A stretch of DNA of 64,000 nt from Notospermus geniculatus. Taxonomy: Eukaryota; Nemertea; Pilidiophora; Heteronemertea; Lineidae. Position 1 is the first letter of the stretch. Each line of letters starts with the position of its first letter. Positions 22,351-35,274 of this stretch are shown here, in pieces. The position numbers and the translations under genes were made by a program. The stretch lies in NCBI GenBank assembly GCA_002633025.1, contig NMRB01000760.1:44080-108079 (forward strand), read 5' to 3'. The notes beneath the pieces are model-generated. The model saw only the letters and a program-made list of their open reading frames with translations, was not told where the DNA came from and did not search any database.

Positions 22351-23932
22351 GGCTTAACCCAGAGCTTTCGCATCAGCCAATCATTCTGCTCATTAGTGAG
22401 TAACTGCCTGGGAGTGTTAATGTCATATGCGAGGCATATCCTCGGAGGAAACCAACGTTTATCAGATTAGGATGGCACCGTCAGTGTCCAATGGCAACAC
22501 ACGTTGCCTTTTTTTACTGTCTCCTAATGAAGACCTGACGAGACTCCTGTCACATGGGATCACATCTTTTCTTGATCTCTCTGTCTGGCATTGATTGAAT
22601 AGTACCTCGATTATCATCGAACTTGACAACGTCCAGGACATTCTGAGGTGATCTGTGGTTCTTTTAGCGCTTGTTCCCTTTGCCACCGTGCACACCACGC
22701 ACTGATTGGCCTAACGTAGCGGGCTGTCAGATGCTAAATCGTGGACGCATACTCTCTAACCCTGGCCTTTCCCATCAGCCAATCAGATTCATCGTAACAA
22801 GTAACAAACGTTCTGATTGGTTCTCACGTTGTTGCATTCGGTGCAGAACACACGAATCCAAGATGGCGGGCTTCAAGCACCTATAAGTCATTTGCGCGGC
22901 ATCTAAATATCACTTGCCTGAAGACATCATTAAGAAATCATTCGGCCCAAACCACGACCGCGCATTACATTGATGCATCTAGCCTAATCAACCAACTTTA
23001 TGGTAATTTTTCCGCTCATTAAATTGCAATTCGTCTCATGAAAGGATGTTGGCGGCGTGTTGGCCGCATCATGATGAGGAAGGGCAATGCAATCGGATCT
23101 TAGTTTGAGTTGCATGTAAAGGAAAGTGAAAACAGGAATTAACAAAAATTAATTAATTACCGACGGTTCACCGGTCATGCCGGTGGGAGTATATTTCAGA
23201 GATGAACGATTTCATCGGTTTCATCCGCAACGAGATTTGCCGATTTGTGCGTTGTTACGTCGTTAAAAATGACAGTTTCTTTGCTTACCGTATCCACAAG
23301 GTCGAAACAGAATCTAGTTCTAGCGAGGAGATTATCTTTAGTTGCTAATGTAAATGATGTTCCATACCATTTGCACGGCTAGTTTTGAGCGGAAGTCTCA
23401 ATCACTACATAAGGCATAGCTCAATGCAGGCATATTGAATAGTGCTTCAATCAACACACCTACAATCTGGCGGCAAAAAAACTGCATCCTGCACATTCAT
23501 CATGTTTGGCAATACACCTGGTTCGCGTGAGAACTGACTCACTATCAGATGTTAAATTTCAACCAACAAAAATCTGGGAATTCAATTTTGTTGCAGTGTC
23601 ACTTTAGTAAGGCTTCTGGCTGACAATTATTTGTGCCTTGCCAGGCTGCCTCGAAGGTTGTCGCTTTCTTACATTTCAATCTCATCATGTAAAGTTATTT
23701 TAAGGAATCGCTGGCAGGGATTAACTGTACATGTACATGTACGATTTGCGGAGCTGCACCTTATTATCAAGACATGCTCGTGGTCCCACACATAACGGCG
23801 GGGAAAATCTGAGGAAGGAGGAAGTTGGATCACATTTCTGATCAACATGTTCGAGAGAAATGCTGAGAAGGTTGTCATCTCACTTCCTTTCTTCCCGGGG
23901 TTCAAGTCATGTCAGCCTATGTATATTAGATG

Positions 23933-24085
23933 AGTTTGGCTAGCAGCCATCTTGCCAAAATTAGGTCATCAGCATGGGAATTTTCTTCCAGAGCGACAGA
24001 TGATTGGTTCTCCCATCTCCCAGTGGGCGAAATCTCCATGACGATGACCTAATTTTGGCAAGATGGCTGCTGGCGAAACTCATAG
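23933..24085. repeat. Inverted repeat containing AAGATGGCTGC
   Basis: GAGTTTGGCTAGCAGCCATC and TTGCCAAAATTAGGTCATC are mirrored at 24043-24085. The AAGATGGCTGC core resembles a YY1-type site, but it is part of the element arm. Confidence 0.8.
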
Positions 24086-25290
24086 AGTGGTGCATTAAAT
24101 ACGATATAATAGCCTCCATGTTTCACCTTAAATGCACACAGATGCAGTGTGCATTTAAGCACAGGCTTCTGTTAAAAAGTACGTGGGTGGCAGTTTTATG
24201 GGACACACCGTAGATACACAATGCAGCTATGACAACCCAATCACTTTCCACGTGAGGAAATTAGAGCCCTTGAGGCTTTGAAAAGGGCGTCATCACTCAT
24301 TAGCACTGCACCTGTTATGAATCACCCCCAGCGAACTGAACCTAAACTGAACATGCACAGACAGAACAGATCGATGGTTCGTTTTCGCTCTTAAGAAAGC
24401 CAACTTGGAGCCAAACTGGTATACTTAATCGAACGCATTATCCTCGCCAATTCTCTGCAATTTAACGGTATTTACGTTCAATCCATCTTACATCGATCTT
24501 GAGTACGATATCATGAGTAATTACCTGAAATCAAGGCATGATAGACTGGCATTCAAAACACGAATACTGTATTACATTTAGCTTATTTATTTCTTCGCGG
24601 CTTCTCTGCATGTGTCCGGTTATCCCGAGAAACTCGGGCCATTTACGGTCCCTACCGTACCCTCCTATGACAAGGGAATGAGCGGTAACCCGTATATTTC
24701 AGGATGGTGCCCGGTGTGAGCGGTCAGAGGTCACTTGACTCCTCGACCGCCAGCCGCCGGCGTTGAAATATGCAGCGTAATGGTGGCTTCGCACTAAAGT
24801 TTTTTACTCTCGGCAAAGCTTTGCGTTGATCAGTCCATCTAGCTACAAGCAAATAGCATTATTCAGCCTCACACTAATCATGCGGTGTTTAGTTTCACAG
24901 TAATTTCGTTTGAATATTGAACCGGGTGGTCCAACGGGGAGAAACAACCGGGAAGTAAATATGGCTTGTTTATAACCACTTGTTGGTCTATCAAATTATG
25001 GTTTCGATGAAGTAGCAACACATTACCCAGCTGTGGCCAGACACTACGAAATTCACCATCGATTACTAAGTAAATTGTCAATATTTCACCGAAGCTAAGC
25101 ATTAACCACCTAGTTTACTGGCCTGGTTTATGCGGCGAGGCTACGGGGGAAGTTGTCCGGTGGTTTACTTTTTAACGACAACCACGCAGTTATGTCAAAA
25201 AGGAGGATTAATAAAAGAACACGGTCCTCAGCCACATAGGACTGCAGGGAAGTTTGTTGCAGGTCAATTCATCGTGTGTCTGATAAGCCG
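24086..25290. other. Unassigned sequence
   Basis: No supported gene. A block around CCGAGAAACTCGGGCCATTTAC at about 24634-24655 recurs at about 62020 in the papilin region, so it belongs to a dispersed repeat. Confidence 0.5.
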
Positions 25291-25292
25291 CT

Positions 25293-25384
25293 CATCCCAT
25301 AGCAGGCGTTTTCACCTCGCTCCTCTTCATCCGCTCACAGAATCTGTATGACCAGCGAGGGCAGAGCCCTGCTATGGGAGAATG
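25293..25384. mobile_element. Short MITE-like copy, CTCCCATAGCAGGG family
   Basis: TCCCATAGCAGGCGTTTTCA and CTCGCTCCTCTTCA at the left are mirrored by AGCGAGGGCAGAGCCCTGCT and ATGGGAG at the right. Same termini as 2740-2813 and 5145-5465. Confidence 0.8.
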
Positions 25385-26310
25385 CATGCAGCCGCTGTTT
25401 TGACAGAGACGACGTTTTACTAATGCGGTTCGTCACTGGCTGATATAACGCCATATGAGAAAACGGACATTTCCTTTCCGATCGATAGCAGTTTTCTATC
25501 ACGACTGCATGTAGACAAAATGTAATTATTATAGATCCTATATCCGATTTACTATTGATGAGAACTAGATTGATGGGCGGCAGGCTGGAAGTAAATTGAG
25601 CGTCAGGTTACGTTCAAGACATGTCGGAAAAAATGGTGGACGGCCTCACCGGAAGCAAGCGAAGTGGTGCAAAAATGTCACGGCCGCCGTCTTTTGCGCG
25701 GAAATGAATAGCTCTCACGCCATGATGCCTTCTCATCGACCAACCCCTTGTGACACTTCCCCGCTATTTTTGCTGAGAAAATGGTCCACAACATTTGTCT
25801 TCCCAAGCAAACACGGCCCTAGAAGGTCACACATGTCACAGAAATTACCACCGACATTTGTTCATCCCCGACACCATGGACGGACCTACACATCAATCAT
25901 CAGGACTGCTCATTAAGTCAGTGTTGTTTTATCGATAAGGTTGCACCTTTTCCTGTCGCACCGCGTCCATGCCAGACAACTTTCTCTGTCCAGTCCGTTG
26001 ATTTACGACCGGGTGGGGAATACTTTAGTGATTCATGTTTATGTCACCAACCTATAGAGGGAAGCATGGGGTAGACCATCGTGACGTCAGCACAAAATGT
26101 AGACCTACCCAGAGATCACTGCGGTGATTAGTGGTGGTGATTGACAGATAGTGGTGATGACTGACGGGTTCGAGCTCACCTAATTGCTGCCAATTATAGT
26201 CAGAGAACAAAAAAATATTTAAAAAGTTGATCGCCAAGTATACTACAGAGGTGGTGCAACACATGTTTCATTAAAACAAGAGCTGTCGGAGAAAAGAACT
26301 CAAAAAGAGA

Positions 26311-26384
26311 CTCGTCGACAGGGAATCGAACCCGGGTCGCCGGCGTGACAGGAGGGGATCATCACCACTATATACTACTGAGGA
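26311..26384 (-). pseudogene. Degenerate tRNA-Asp (GTC)-like sequence
   Basis: On the minus strand it reads AGTATATAGTGGTGATGATC, then CCTGTCACGCCGGCGACCC with a GTC anticodon position, then box B GGGTTCGATTCCC. Compared with a normal tRNA-Asp, the D-loop has a TA insertion and the acceptor stem has two mismatches. It is most likely a pseudogene or SINE head rather than a working tRNA. Confidence 0.7.
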
Positions 26385-26572
26385 TTTTCACGCCTAATGG
26401 TCGGCAGACATGTCTATTAGTGTGATAACCTTATAATCGTGGCGACAACTGGTGGCGCTCCGGTCGTCTGCGCCAACGCCCGAATAAACGGGTGTGACGG
26501 AATTTGCCGAAAGAAAATGCATGTGCGGCACCCTGTAGCATATTGTAGGAGGATATACCTAAAAAATGTTTC

Positions 26573-26640
26573 CAAACCATTTCCGGACCTGTTCCACTGT
26601 GTCAACTGGGATGAATCACAGTGGAACAGGTCCGGAAATG
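26573..26640. repeat. Hairpin with ~24-bp arms
   Basis: CATTTCCGGACCTGTTCCAC and TGTG pair with CACAGTGGAACAGGTCCGG and AAATG; the loop is about 18 bases. Confidence 0.9.
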
Positions 26641-28100
26641 ATTGTCTATGCGGTAATCAGCGATATGTTCGGCGACAAGCTATTCCTCAAGCCACAAAAT
26701 CAAACCAGTCTGACATTGGACGATTATCGCCAGTGAGAAGATTCTACGCATCGCTGACCAGCGCACACCTGGCGTCAACAGCCGATTTTGCTCGCTTGCG
26801 ATCAGATCGCTTGCGGTATCGCCTGGTGTGCTGCCCGCATCAGCGCTCGCTCTCATTACATACGTCAGCGTCGCTGCTTCATAGAGCGCCTTCAGCATCA
26901 AAATCCCCTGTCGCTTTAAATTTGAAATGATTATACTAGAAATGTATGGCGACGTTGAATTCATAAGGGACTTGAGAGCGTGGAAATAACTGTTTTTGCA
27001 CATTTTGGAAAATTGATCGTGCGGCGGATTAAGTGGTATTTGAACGGGTAACGATGGCTACGTATTGAAACAAAGCAAACAGCGATCACGGTGATAGATT
27101 TTAATGGCATAATAAATTTTACTTAAAGACTAAATACGAACAAGCAATTTCCATTAATGTCCCTAAATTACAAGAGGAGTATAATAAATTGAATACATCA
27201 GATGATCAATTTATCAAATTTGTAACCAATGTGAAAATTCTGGTGCACAGCAGCAGTCGGGGATGAAGAGCATTATGGAATTATCGTGACGTCATAGTTC
27301 GCATCAGCGCCAGCAGTAATTCATTCGGTGTTTCAGTCAGATTCGCCCACCAGCATCCACTACTATGGTCTAATCACATCGTCACCGTGTGAATCCAGTG
27401 TATCCACAGGTGTACGTGTCCATGAAGAGGAGAAATGATGATTCCTTGGTCATGTTGAAGTCTGTGCAACAAAAAGGATAATCATGAAGATCATAGATTC
27501 GGCGGTAATCCAATGGGAAGCATAAGAAATTGCCAATTTCCGTATAATACAGTGCGGCTAACTGAGTTACCAATGATCATCAAGCTCTTACTCCCAGGTT
27601 GTGTCAGGCTTGCATATACGCTCGGCCCCAGCGTTTAATTCCATGTCACATAGAAACTCCACGACAGGCTCGCATTGTTCGTGGAAAGTTGAAGTATCAT
27701 GCACCAGAAGATGGCGCTGATGACGCCTGCCTGAGCTATCAAAAGCCACTCTGACATTTGAGCCGATGCCGCCGTAAGATATGTGTTGATTGGCTGAACA
27801 CCAGCATGTCGAGAGGCACAGGTCGCAATGATCATCCAGTCCTGAAAGCGGATTACTGATTGGCTGGCTAGTTTGGCGCCAATTCTAACACGCACTGGTG
27901 ACACCTATTGGTCATCTTCTGAAAATCGCGTGCACGAAGCAGTTTCGGAGCGGGTGATACACGGAGAGCGGTGGGAGTGCAGGCTTGCACTTGGATGTCT
28001 GAGTCCGCGCCTGTGGGATCAGCGTATAGTGTCGCCTCTCATCCCGCAGGTTCGGCTCCCAGTTTGAGCATTTAGAGTACGTGTACTTGATACCAATCCT
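26641..28100. other. Spacer upstream of the globin-like exon
   Basis: No supported gene. A block CTCGGCCCCAGCGTTTA at about 27622 recurs at about 33101, marking another dispersed repeat. Confidence 0.5.
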
Positions 28101-28114
28101 TTCTCTTTCAGGTC

Positions 28115-28290
28115 ATGGGCTGTACGTCTACGAAAGCGGAACAACAAGGCCTTCCGGAACCGACCCCCGTCAGCAAACCGGTAGATCCACGGCTTCCACT
28201 CGAGAGCTATAGAGAGTTGTACAAACTGAGAAACTCATGGAAAGCCGTCGGTAGGGCAATGGAGAGTACAGCCAAGCTAAACCTAATGAG
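28115..28290 (+). CDS. First coding exon of a globin-like protein (partial)
   Basis: The exon follows an acceptor (CTCTTTCAG at 28111), so a 5' UTR intron is likely. It starts MGCTSTKAEQQG; Gly2 and Cys3 predict N-myristoylation and palmitoylation, as in membrane-anchored globins. VDPRLPLESYRELYKLRNSW leads into KAVGRAMESTAKLNLMR. The spacing from the helix A/B Trp to the final Arg (17 residues) and the split AG|x Arg codon fit the classical globin intron B12.2. No exon 2 or 3 is visible before the CPRas exons; a sequence gap lies at 29830-30053. It cannot splice in frame to 30438 (phase 2 versus phase 1), so it is not simply the CPRas first exon. Confidence 0.7.
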
Positions 28291-29440
28291 GTAGAGTATC
28301 TACGCAGGTTTCTTTTTCTCCACCGTTAGCAACCTTTCTATATTACTGTTCCCATCCCATGATGTAACTTGCTTTCGAATATCTCGTACCCGGTGTGAAA
28401 GGAACCCAAGTCCCCCTGGAACCAAAGTCCGGTCTTATTGTTCAGCGAGGGATTAGAATATATGGCTAGAGAGACCATGACCATTCGAATACATGTATAA
28501 CCTTACAATTGCGGGCTATTGTTTGGCGGATATGTATTCCTTAGACGCTGATTCCTGTCACACCTGCGCCAGCAAAAGACACGACACATTTCTTTAGTTG
28601 AGCAGTTGCACTGAGAATGACTTGTGTTGTTGATCAGTTACAGCGGCCATTTTCACATCATGTGACTTGAACTTGCCCAATCAAGGAGTTTGCTTATACA
28701 ATGTACTTCAACATCGAAAACTCCAGCTAATGATGTTTATGTTAACATCACATGCTCAACATATCGTAACTCTTTTTCTTAATATGCAATATTCATGAAG
28801 CAATCATGATACATTTTTTTGAGGCCAGATAGAAAAAAATTTGCAGACGATTATGGGACTGCGTTTTGAATCGCTTGTCGATAAACATGACTAGCAAACT
28901 ATCCCGTTTGGAAATTTCCTAATTAGAATTGATCCTTTTATTCTCAAAGTTGACAGTCTCTCAATAGTTGAGCAGAAATGGCTTTCATCATGTTCATGTG
29001 TGATTGGAATGTCAAATGGTGTCATTAAGTCTTCAAACAGGAGATCGAGATATTGAAGGGATGTCGATCGATCAAAATGGCCGATACCACTTCGCCCGAA
29101 CAAGAGTTCCTAGATTTAAACACATCATTACTTTTGCCTACTTCATTCTTCGCAAATCGAAGTTATGCCCGATCCAATATATCCAGTACTTTTACCAGCT
29201 TATGGTGAACATGACGATGTGGGCGTATGGTCGACGGTGTCGCTCATCCACCGTCTAGACATCGACTTGGTTCGTCTGTCAAGTGAAGGGATCACCACTG
29301 AAGCACTTGTTGATCAGGAATCCACCGTGTCACGTATTCTGGGTTGGCCATCAACAGATCAACGAGTTGTCAGTGCTCAGTAATGCACTAAGCGATCTTG
29401 GCTTAGTCACTACAGGAGTTCTACGCAGACAGCGATCCAC
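28291..29440. other. Sequence after the globin-like exon, nothing recognised
   Basis: A donor GTAGAG follows the exon. I searched for helix C-F globin features and for a vWA metal-site motif and found neither. Confidence 0.45.
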
Positions 29441-29829
29441 TATAAACAATGATTGTAGCTGAACCACTACTGACCACATGAGTTATGTATGAAGTCAGCG
29501 ATCAACTACAGTGACTGTAACTGAACCACTACTGACCACATGAGTTACCGTAAAGCGAAATATTTTCGCGTCCTAAATGTTCGCGTATGGCCGAAAAATC
29601 CCACATTCGCGGGAAGAAATATTCGCGGTGAAGGGCCTTCGTAAAGTTTTCCGCATGGCGGGGTATCAACGGAGAATGTATTCACGGAGAAAAATTTTGG
29701 CGGGCTCCGATGCAGTTCGCGATTTTCGCGAGAATTTTTCCCCGCGAACATATTTCGCTTTACGGTATGTATGAAGTCAGCGATCAACTACAGTGACTGT
29801 AACTGAACCACTACTGACCACATGAGTTA
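29440..29829. repeat. Tandem repeat units interrupted by a MITE
   Basis: The unit containing GAAGTCAGCGATCAACTACA and GTGACTGTAACTGAACCACT is repeated, once continuously at 29470-29545 and again at 29766-29829 up to the gap. The MITE at 29548-29765 splits the array. Confidence 0.9.
29548..29765. mobile_element. MITE, 218 bp, with exact TA target duplication
   Basis: The ends are CCGTAAAGCGAAATATTTTC and AACATATTTCGCTTTACGG (inverted). TA flanks both sides. The neighbouring tandem unit shows the uninterrupted site CATGAGTTATGTATGAAGTC, while the filled site reads CATGAGTTA, element, TATGTATGAAG. Insertion therefore duplicated exactly TA, as for Tc1/mariner-type elements. There is no ORF. Confidence 0.93.
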
Positions 29830-30053
29830 NNNNNNNNNNNNNNNNNNNNNNNNNNNNNNNNNNNNNNNNNNNNNNNNNNNNNNNNNNNNNNNNNNNNNNN
29901 NNNNNNNNNNNNNNNNNNNNNNNNNNNNNNNNNNNNNNNNNNNNNNNNNNNNNNNNNNNNNNNNNNNNNNNNNNNNNNNNNNNNNNNNNNNNNNNNNNNN
30001 NNNNNNNNNNNNNNNNNNNNNNNNNNNNNNNNNNNNNNNNNNNNNNNNNNNNN
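29830..30053. other. Assembly gap (224 Ns)
   Basis: A run of N. It begins inside a tandem repeat and lies between the globin-like exon and the CPRas-like exons, so missing exons could be here. The true gap size is unknown. Confidence 0.99.
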
Positions 30054-30437
30054 CGTTCGGCAAAATTTTCAAGAACGTACTGAGAACTAGCTCAGTGTGA
30101 TGGGGGTATAACATGAATGAAAAATGCTATACGACAAGGTACACCACCGGTAGTTTAGCAATGTGTCCCCCGAACGACTCAACCATTCAGAGATCAATGT
30201 TTCCCCAGTTCGCTTTCCACTTAGCACGACTCTTTTTCGAGACAGTTTCCATCAAGTTTTTACACTGCGTTCATTCGTCACTTCACCATCGGAGAACACG
30301 AAGAGCGACCAGATCATGCAATCATGGTTCCACTGAATGGAGGTCTATTGTAAACTTCGTTCTTTCTGCAACTTACATTACCTACACGACCGAAAGTAAA
30401 TGCATGTATCATGATACTAAAACTCTTCACTTGATAG

Positions 30438-33400
30438 GCGAGTGGCGGAACATCCAAGGGCGTGATGCATCCGGAAACAGCGCAAGTCGGCTTGACTGCG
30501 TAAAAACGGCCGTGTTGAGGTAAGCTTCTCTGAACGTGGTTATGCTCATGTTCCTTTGCGGAGGCAGCCGCTAACAGTAATTAACATCATTTTGATATGA
30601 ACCAATTCCATAAACACCTTCAATCTAACGGCAATGTATACAGTACATACAAGACTGTAAAAGGTAAAAAATATGGTGTAGTTTCTGTGGCGCGTTAAGA
30701 ATTTTCATGTTGAAATACGCAGTTGTAATGCGCATTACAATCCTCGGCAAGTTCAGTATTGACGGGATTTAACCATTAAAATTGAAAGTTAAGTCGTCAT
30801 TCACGTGAATACGGGACTTCCTCACCTAAAGCTTCACCGTTCATTTCTTTAGGCAACTCGAACGACTCAAAATCGAGCGTCCAAACAAGCGAGTGGCCTT
30901 GATGACGTTTGAAAGCCAGGTCAGAATCCTTGGCGATGGACGCGCCGAGAAGTTGGTGAAAGCCAATATGCACAGTCTGGAGGAGACGGCACAAGAAGGG
31001 AAGAAAGTTGCCGGGAATATGGCGATCAAGCCCCTCACAAAAAGCTATGAGTAAGGTTTTAAATCATCTACGCCTAGAGCCATGATCAAGTGAAATTGCC
31101 CTTGTTTTCGTCTTTTACCTCGCGATCAGGTGTCATTGTAATGAATTCGACATGTATATTAAACGTTATTTCCTTGTTCGTTCCAGGCGCATAACCGCGG
31201 CAGTGAATAAGCTATCGACAATGGGCTGTACCGCCCTTGGCCCTGCTTTAGCTGCAGGTGTCGGTATGGCTGAAGGACACCCCGCACCGGAGGTGGTCCT
31301 TTGTACCGATGGAGAACCCAATACCGGCATGGGATCTCTGGGTGGCGCGGACCCTGACTCTGCATTCTATGAAATGGTATGAACATTTAAACTTGGTTTA
31401 TTCTGAAATTAAATAGGGTCATTTTTGACTGAGGTCGAATACGGCGATGGAATATTATCATAGATTTGTGCGTCTTCCAGGTTTGGCATCAGGCCGCCCC
31501 CTTCGGACTGAAATAGTACGACACTTCAAAATCTGCGCGTTTGCAAAGGCACCCCTGGAACATTTCATTTTGATGATCCCTATACCGCCCACCGCACAAA
31601 AGGTGGGCGCGGTCGTCATTGGTTTTATATTGAACTTCTCTCTCTCTCTTTCTCTCTCCATCCAATCTATGGTGACAGGACCAAATCTATTTTTCCGATC
31701 ACCTTCGTCGCTTGCTTGGCTTCGTACCTCACAACACGTTTTCCCTTTCAGGTCGGCGAATACGCAATGCGAAATGAGACTAAGATATCCGTGATAGCTC
31801 TTCAGGGGGCCGAGTGTAACTTACAGTACATCAGCGTTGCTGCATCGATGACCGGAGGCACTGTGAATGTACTGAATCCCAGCGAACTTACGCGGGAAAT
31901 AAGATTACTTTCACAGAATCCTGTCATTGCTACAGATGTGACTGCCAAGATCATACTTCACCCGACGCTGTGTTTTGATGACCCGGATGTGAAGGAGGTG
32001 AGTGCCACAAAGTTGTACGGTGTCCAAATAACAAAAGGAAGGAAACTTTCGTATATTTGCCGTCCCAAAACAGCACGGGAGACTCGGGTCGGGGTCGTCT
32101 CGCGCAAGGAGACCTGTCCGTTGACATTGTGTACACACAGGTGCGCTGCGCGAGACTGATTATGCACGAGGTATGAGCGCCTTCTGTTGTCACAATGGTT
32201 GGTTGACGGATGAATAAAAAGGCTTGTTACAACCTTGCTAACCCTAACCCTGGCCTGACCTTCCCGTCGGCAAATCAGAATAATCGTCGCTGAGAGTAAC
32301 AAGCGCTCGGATTGGTTACCAGATTTTCGTATAGGCCTACTGGGCGCTGGTTTCGAGCAGCGCTTCTTAGAACACGTAACCAGAAATGTTTATTTTTGGG
32401 GCGTTGTCCGTATTTTTCTGTTTTTTCAGGTGACAACGATCTTGGATAAAATGATAGGAAATGTTAACAAGACCACGGACATAACGTATGCGTACAGGCC
32501 CAATCCAAATACAAAACCAACGGGCGAGATAACCGCAATCCCTTTCCAGGTAATTAAAAATCATATAGACCAATTTCTGTATTCGGCAAGCATTTTACTT
32601 GTCAAATAACCACTTTATTTCCGAAAATAATGGACTATTATTCTGAATGTTTCGTAATCTCGGTGAGTAAGAGTAAAGTCACTTTCTCACCACATATTTA
32701 GGCATTTTGGCATCAAGTTGACGAAGAATTTTGCTCAAAGATGATAATTTTTTCTCTTTGGTCTGACGATCTTGTGTGTTTGCTCTCCTTCAGATTCAGA
32801 TCCATTACACGAAACCTGACGGAATGAAGTGCCTGAGAGTGATAACACACTTAATTCCAATAACCAAGGACAGGAAAATCATGGAAGAAAATATCAATGT
32901 TGCAATAACTGGACTTGCTGTTGTGCAGCAGTCAGCAGCCCTGGGCAAGCAGGGGAAATACAAAGAAGGCAGGGAAAATTTGTAAGTACTAGTTCAGTGC
33001 GATGATAATGATATAAAAGATTCTCATGCCGTCGAAAAATCTCACAGCAGTAATCTTGTAATCCAGTGCCTTGATAGAAGTACGTCGATGGTGCAGTCCG
33101 CTCGGCCCCAGCGTTTACTTCCACGCCACGTCAGTTTATATTCCAGCGGGGGTGTTGTGGGTAGCTGTTTGAAACTGCGGGAGGAGTTAGTGATGCAGTA
33201 TCACCACTTTATTTCAGTCAATGTCAACGTGCAACGTTCTCAACCACGTTGAAGTGCTGGCATAACAGCTTGCCGTATGAGTTTTTGACGGCATTGAAAA
33301 TGGTTACCAGGAGGTATAGATATGACCCAGAACAGGAGGGTGTGCTCACCCATTACCGATAAATATTTCTTTTAGTGTTCATTCACAGTACTCTTCTTCC

Positions 33401-33931
33401 CCCAGGCTTGCAGCAGAGCGAATGATGCGTAGAGGAGCCAAGACTGATCGCCAGTGTGAGGAACACTTTGGCTTCATTTCTGAAAATGTGGATATTGATG
33501 AGGAATTGAGAAGAAACTTAGGAAGAACGGTAAGAGACGACGACGTCAAACTGTGGGTTGTCTGCAAAAAGAAATGTCCTTGCATTCCAAAGCGAGAAAA
33601 TTTGCCACTCTTGGCCCCACAGGACCTGATATCGCTCCTTGATCATTTGCATGCAAATCAGAAAAGATAGTCAGTGCTGATGATTTGGTCTTCGGGATGA
33701 AAATTCGTCAACACGTCGTGGCAGTCAAAATGTATGCAGCGTTTCATGTTGATCATTGTTTGATTGCAGGATGGCAAAATGGAGGATATGTCGGCCAACG
33801 TCTACCAACAGAAGAACTCCAGAATGAACGCTAGTCGAATGATGGCCGGATCATCCAGAACCAAGGCAGTCATGTCTAAACAGAACAAGAGCACACAACT
33901 GCAAATGCAGTACTATGGCTACAGAAGCTAA
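30438..33931 (+). CDS. Circularly permutated Ras protein 1-like, C-terminal vWA half (partial)
   Basis: Exons: 30438-30519, 30853-31050, 31187-31376, 31752-31997, 32430-32549, 32794-32981, 33406-33529, 33770-33931; GT-AG and phase-consistent, about 435 residues. The vWA-like fold shows ASRLDCVKTAVLRQLERLK, RPNKRVALMTFESQVRILGD, VVLCTDGEPNTGMGSLGG, and MTGGTVNVLNPSELTREIRL followed by LSQNPVIATDV. The last block is characteristic, from my knowledge of the family, of circularly permutated Ras protein 1. A helical tail follows (KQGKYKEGRENLLAAERMM). The stop is TAA at 33929-33931. Missing: the permuted GTPase part and the DxSGSM metal-site exon, which should precede 30438. They may lie in the gap or be lost. 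Confidence 0.82.
32220..32350. repeat. Dispersed repeat related to 22700-22830
   Basis: TAACCCTAACCCTGGCCT, AATCAGAATAATCGTCGCTG and CGGATTGGTTACCAG resemble the block CTCTCTAACCCTGGCCTTTC to CTGATTGGTTCTCACG at about 22750-22830. It lies within a CPRas intron. Confidence 0.6.
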
Positions 33932-34261
33932 AAACCATCACTCTGTGTTTCTTCAGCTGATGTCTTGCCGATTCGTTGAATGATATACAGTACATGTTCA
34001 CGTATACACAAATCTGGGATTGATGGAATCTCTCAGCCAATTGATCCTTTTTTTTGTCAACGAGTTCAGCTGACTGTCCAATTGGCAGACTGAGGAACCA
34101 ATCAAGGTCAGATATCGATGTTGACATCCGCGGCAATCATACTCTGTACTGTGCAGCGGCTACTTAATTTTGTTATGTGATGGCCACCATCCTCGTATAT
34201 ACGTGTAATCAGTGTATATGCATGTACGCATCCATTGATATTTTATATGTGAAAAAAATCA

Positions 34262-34490
34262 GGGCTGGGCCGGATCCAGGGTTGACAGAAAGGGGGCGTA
34301 GCTCGACGGAGGTGGTGAGCACTGAAAGCGCAAAGCCGAAACGGGGGTCTGGGGGTTCTCGCCTAGAAAAATTTGACAATTTAAGTGCTTTCAGATGTAT
34401 TTTCCTGGAATCTGAGAGCAAAATACGAGTCGAATTTTTATGTGATTAACTTTTTCTTGNGGGCGTACCCCCTGGATCCAGCCCCGAAAA
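34262..34490. mobile_element. Non-autonomous element with GGGCTGG..GGATCCAG ends
   Basis: GGGCTGGGCCGGATCCAGGG at the left is mirrored by CCCCCTGGATCCAGCCC at the right. It holds no transposase frame. The ends resemble hAT-type termini, but a target duplication was not resolved. One N lies at 34460. Confidence 0.7.
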
Positions 34491-35270
34491 TGTGCATGTA
34501 GTGGCGATGTTATTACAAATCATGTAACGTACGTACATGTAGGCCTACATCTTCCTGATAAAAACATAGGTTCTTGCAATAAATTGTCTACCACGCATAG
34601 GCCCTATATGATTGTGGGAAAAAGCAACGGGATTGGGATGTCCCAGCCCACCAGCCGTCATGTTCTGTAAAACGTGGAAATCCGTCATGGATGCTGTGAG
34701 GTTCATCCTAGGCAATACCTGTGAGACACCGGAAGAAGTCATAAGCAAATGAGTGACAGTGTGCAACACTGACGAGAGACAACGAGCAACATTTCAGTTA
34801 AAGGTCTTAACTGAGCCCGAGTGATATGAACATGTACTGCGCAATAAATGTGAATAAGTTTTAAGAAATGTTCATAATGCGTTGTTATTTTTGAAAAGTG
34901 CTGTTTTTTTAGAGTTCTGGTTATACAAACCAAAGGAATGTATCTTCTTCTGTCTTATATCTTTATTTTGCTTCCTTTTCAGAGAAACATTCAGATTGTA
35001 TTCAGAGTTTGCAACCAATTCAATAAAGTTTTTTTTCGCATTTCAACGCCGCTTGTCTTCTGTGTCATCTTCGTACACGACGATTTTGTGTTTCATTGAA
35101 TCACTTTTTATGATTTGCTGTATGAATAGTTCCCAATATGTCTACAGACACCATGTGGGGGTGAATGCGCACCGGCTCATAAAAAGTCAGAATCAAAAAC
35201 ACATTGTCATCCCTGGGAAATTTTATCTTGTTGTTGTGGTCACATTCAGAATCTTTCGGTTTTGTCAAGT
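34491..35270. other. Region 3' of the CPRas-like gene
   Basis: AATAAA signals lie at 34578-34583 and 34843-34848 and could serve the upstream gene. No coding exon is supported. Confidence 0.4.
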
Positions 35271-35274
35271 AATA

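Noticed and set aside
26311-26384. Functional tRNA-Asp gene
   Set aside because: Two acceptor-stem mismatches and a D-loop insertion make a working tRNA unlikely.
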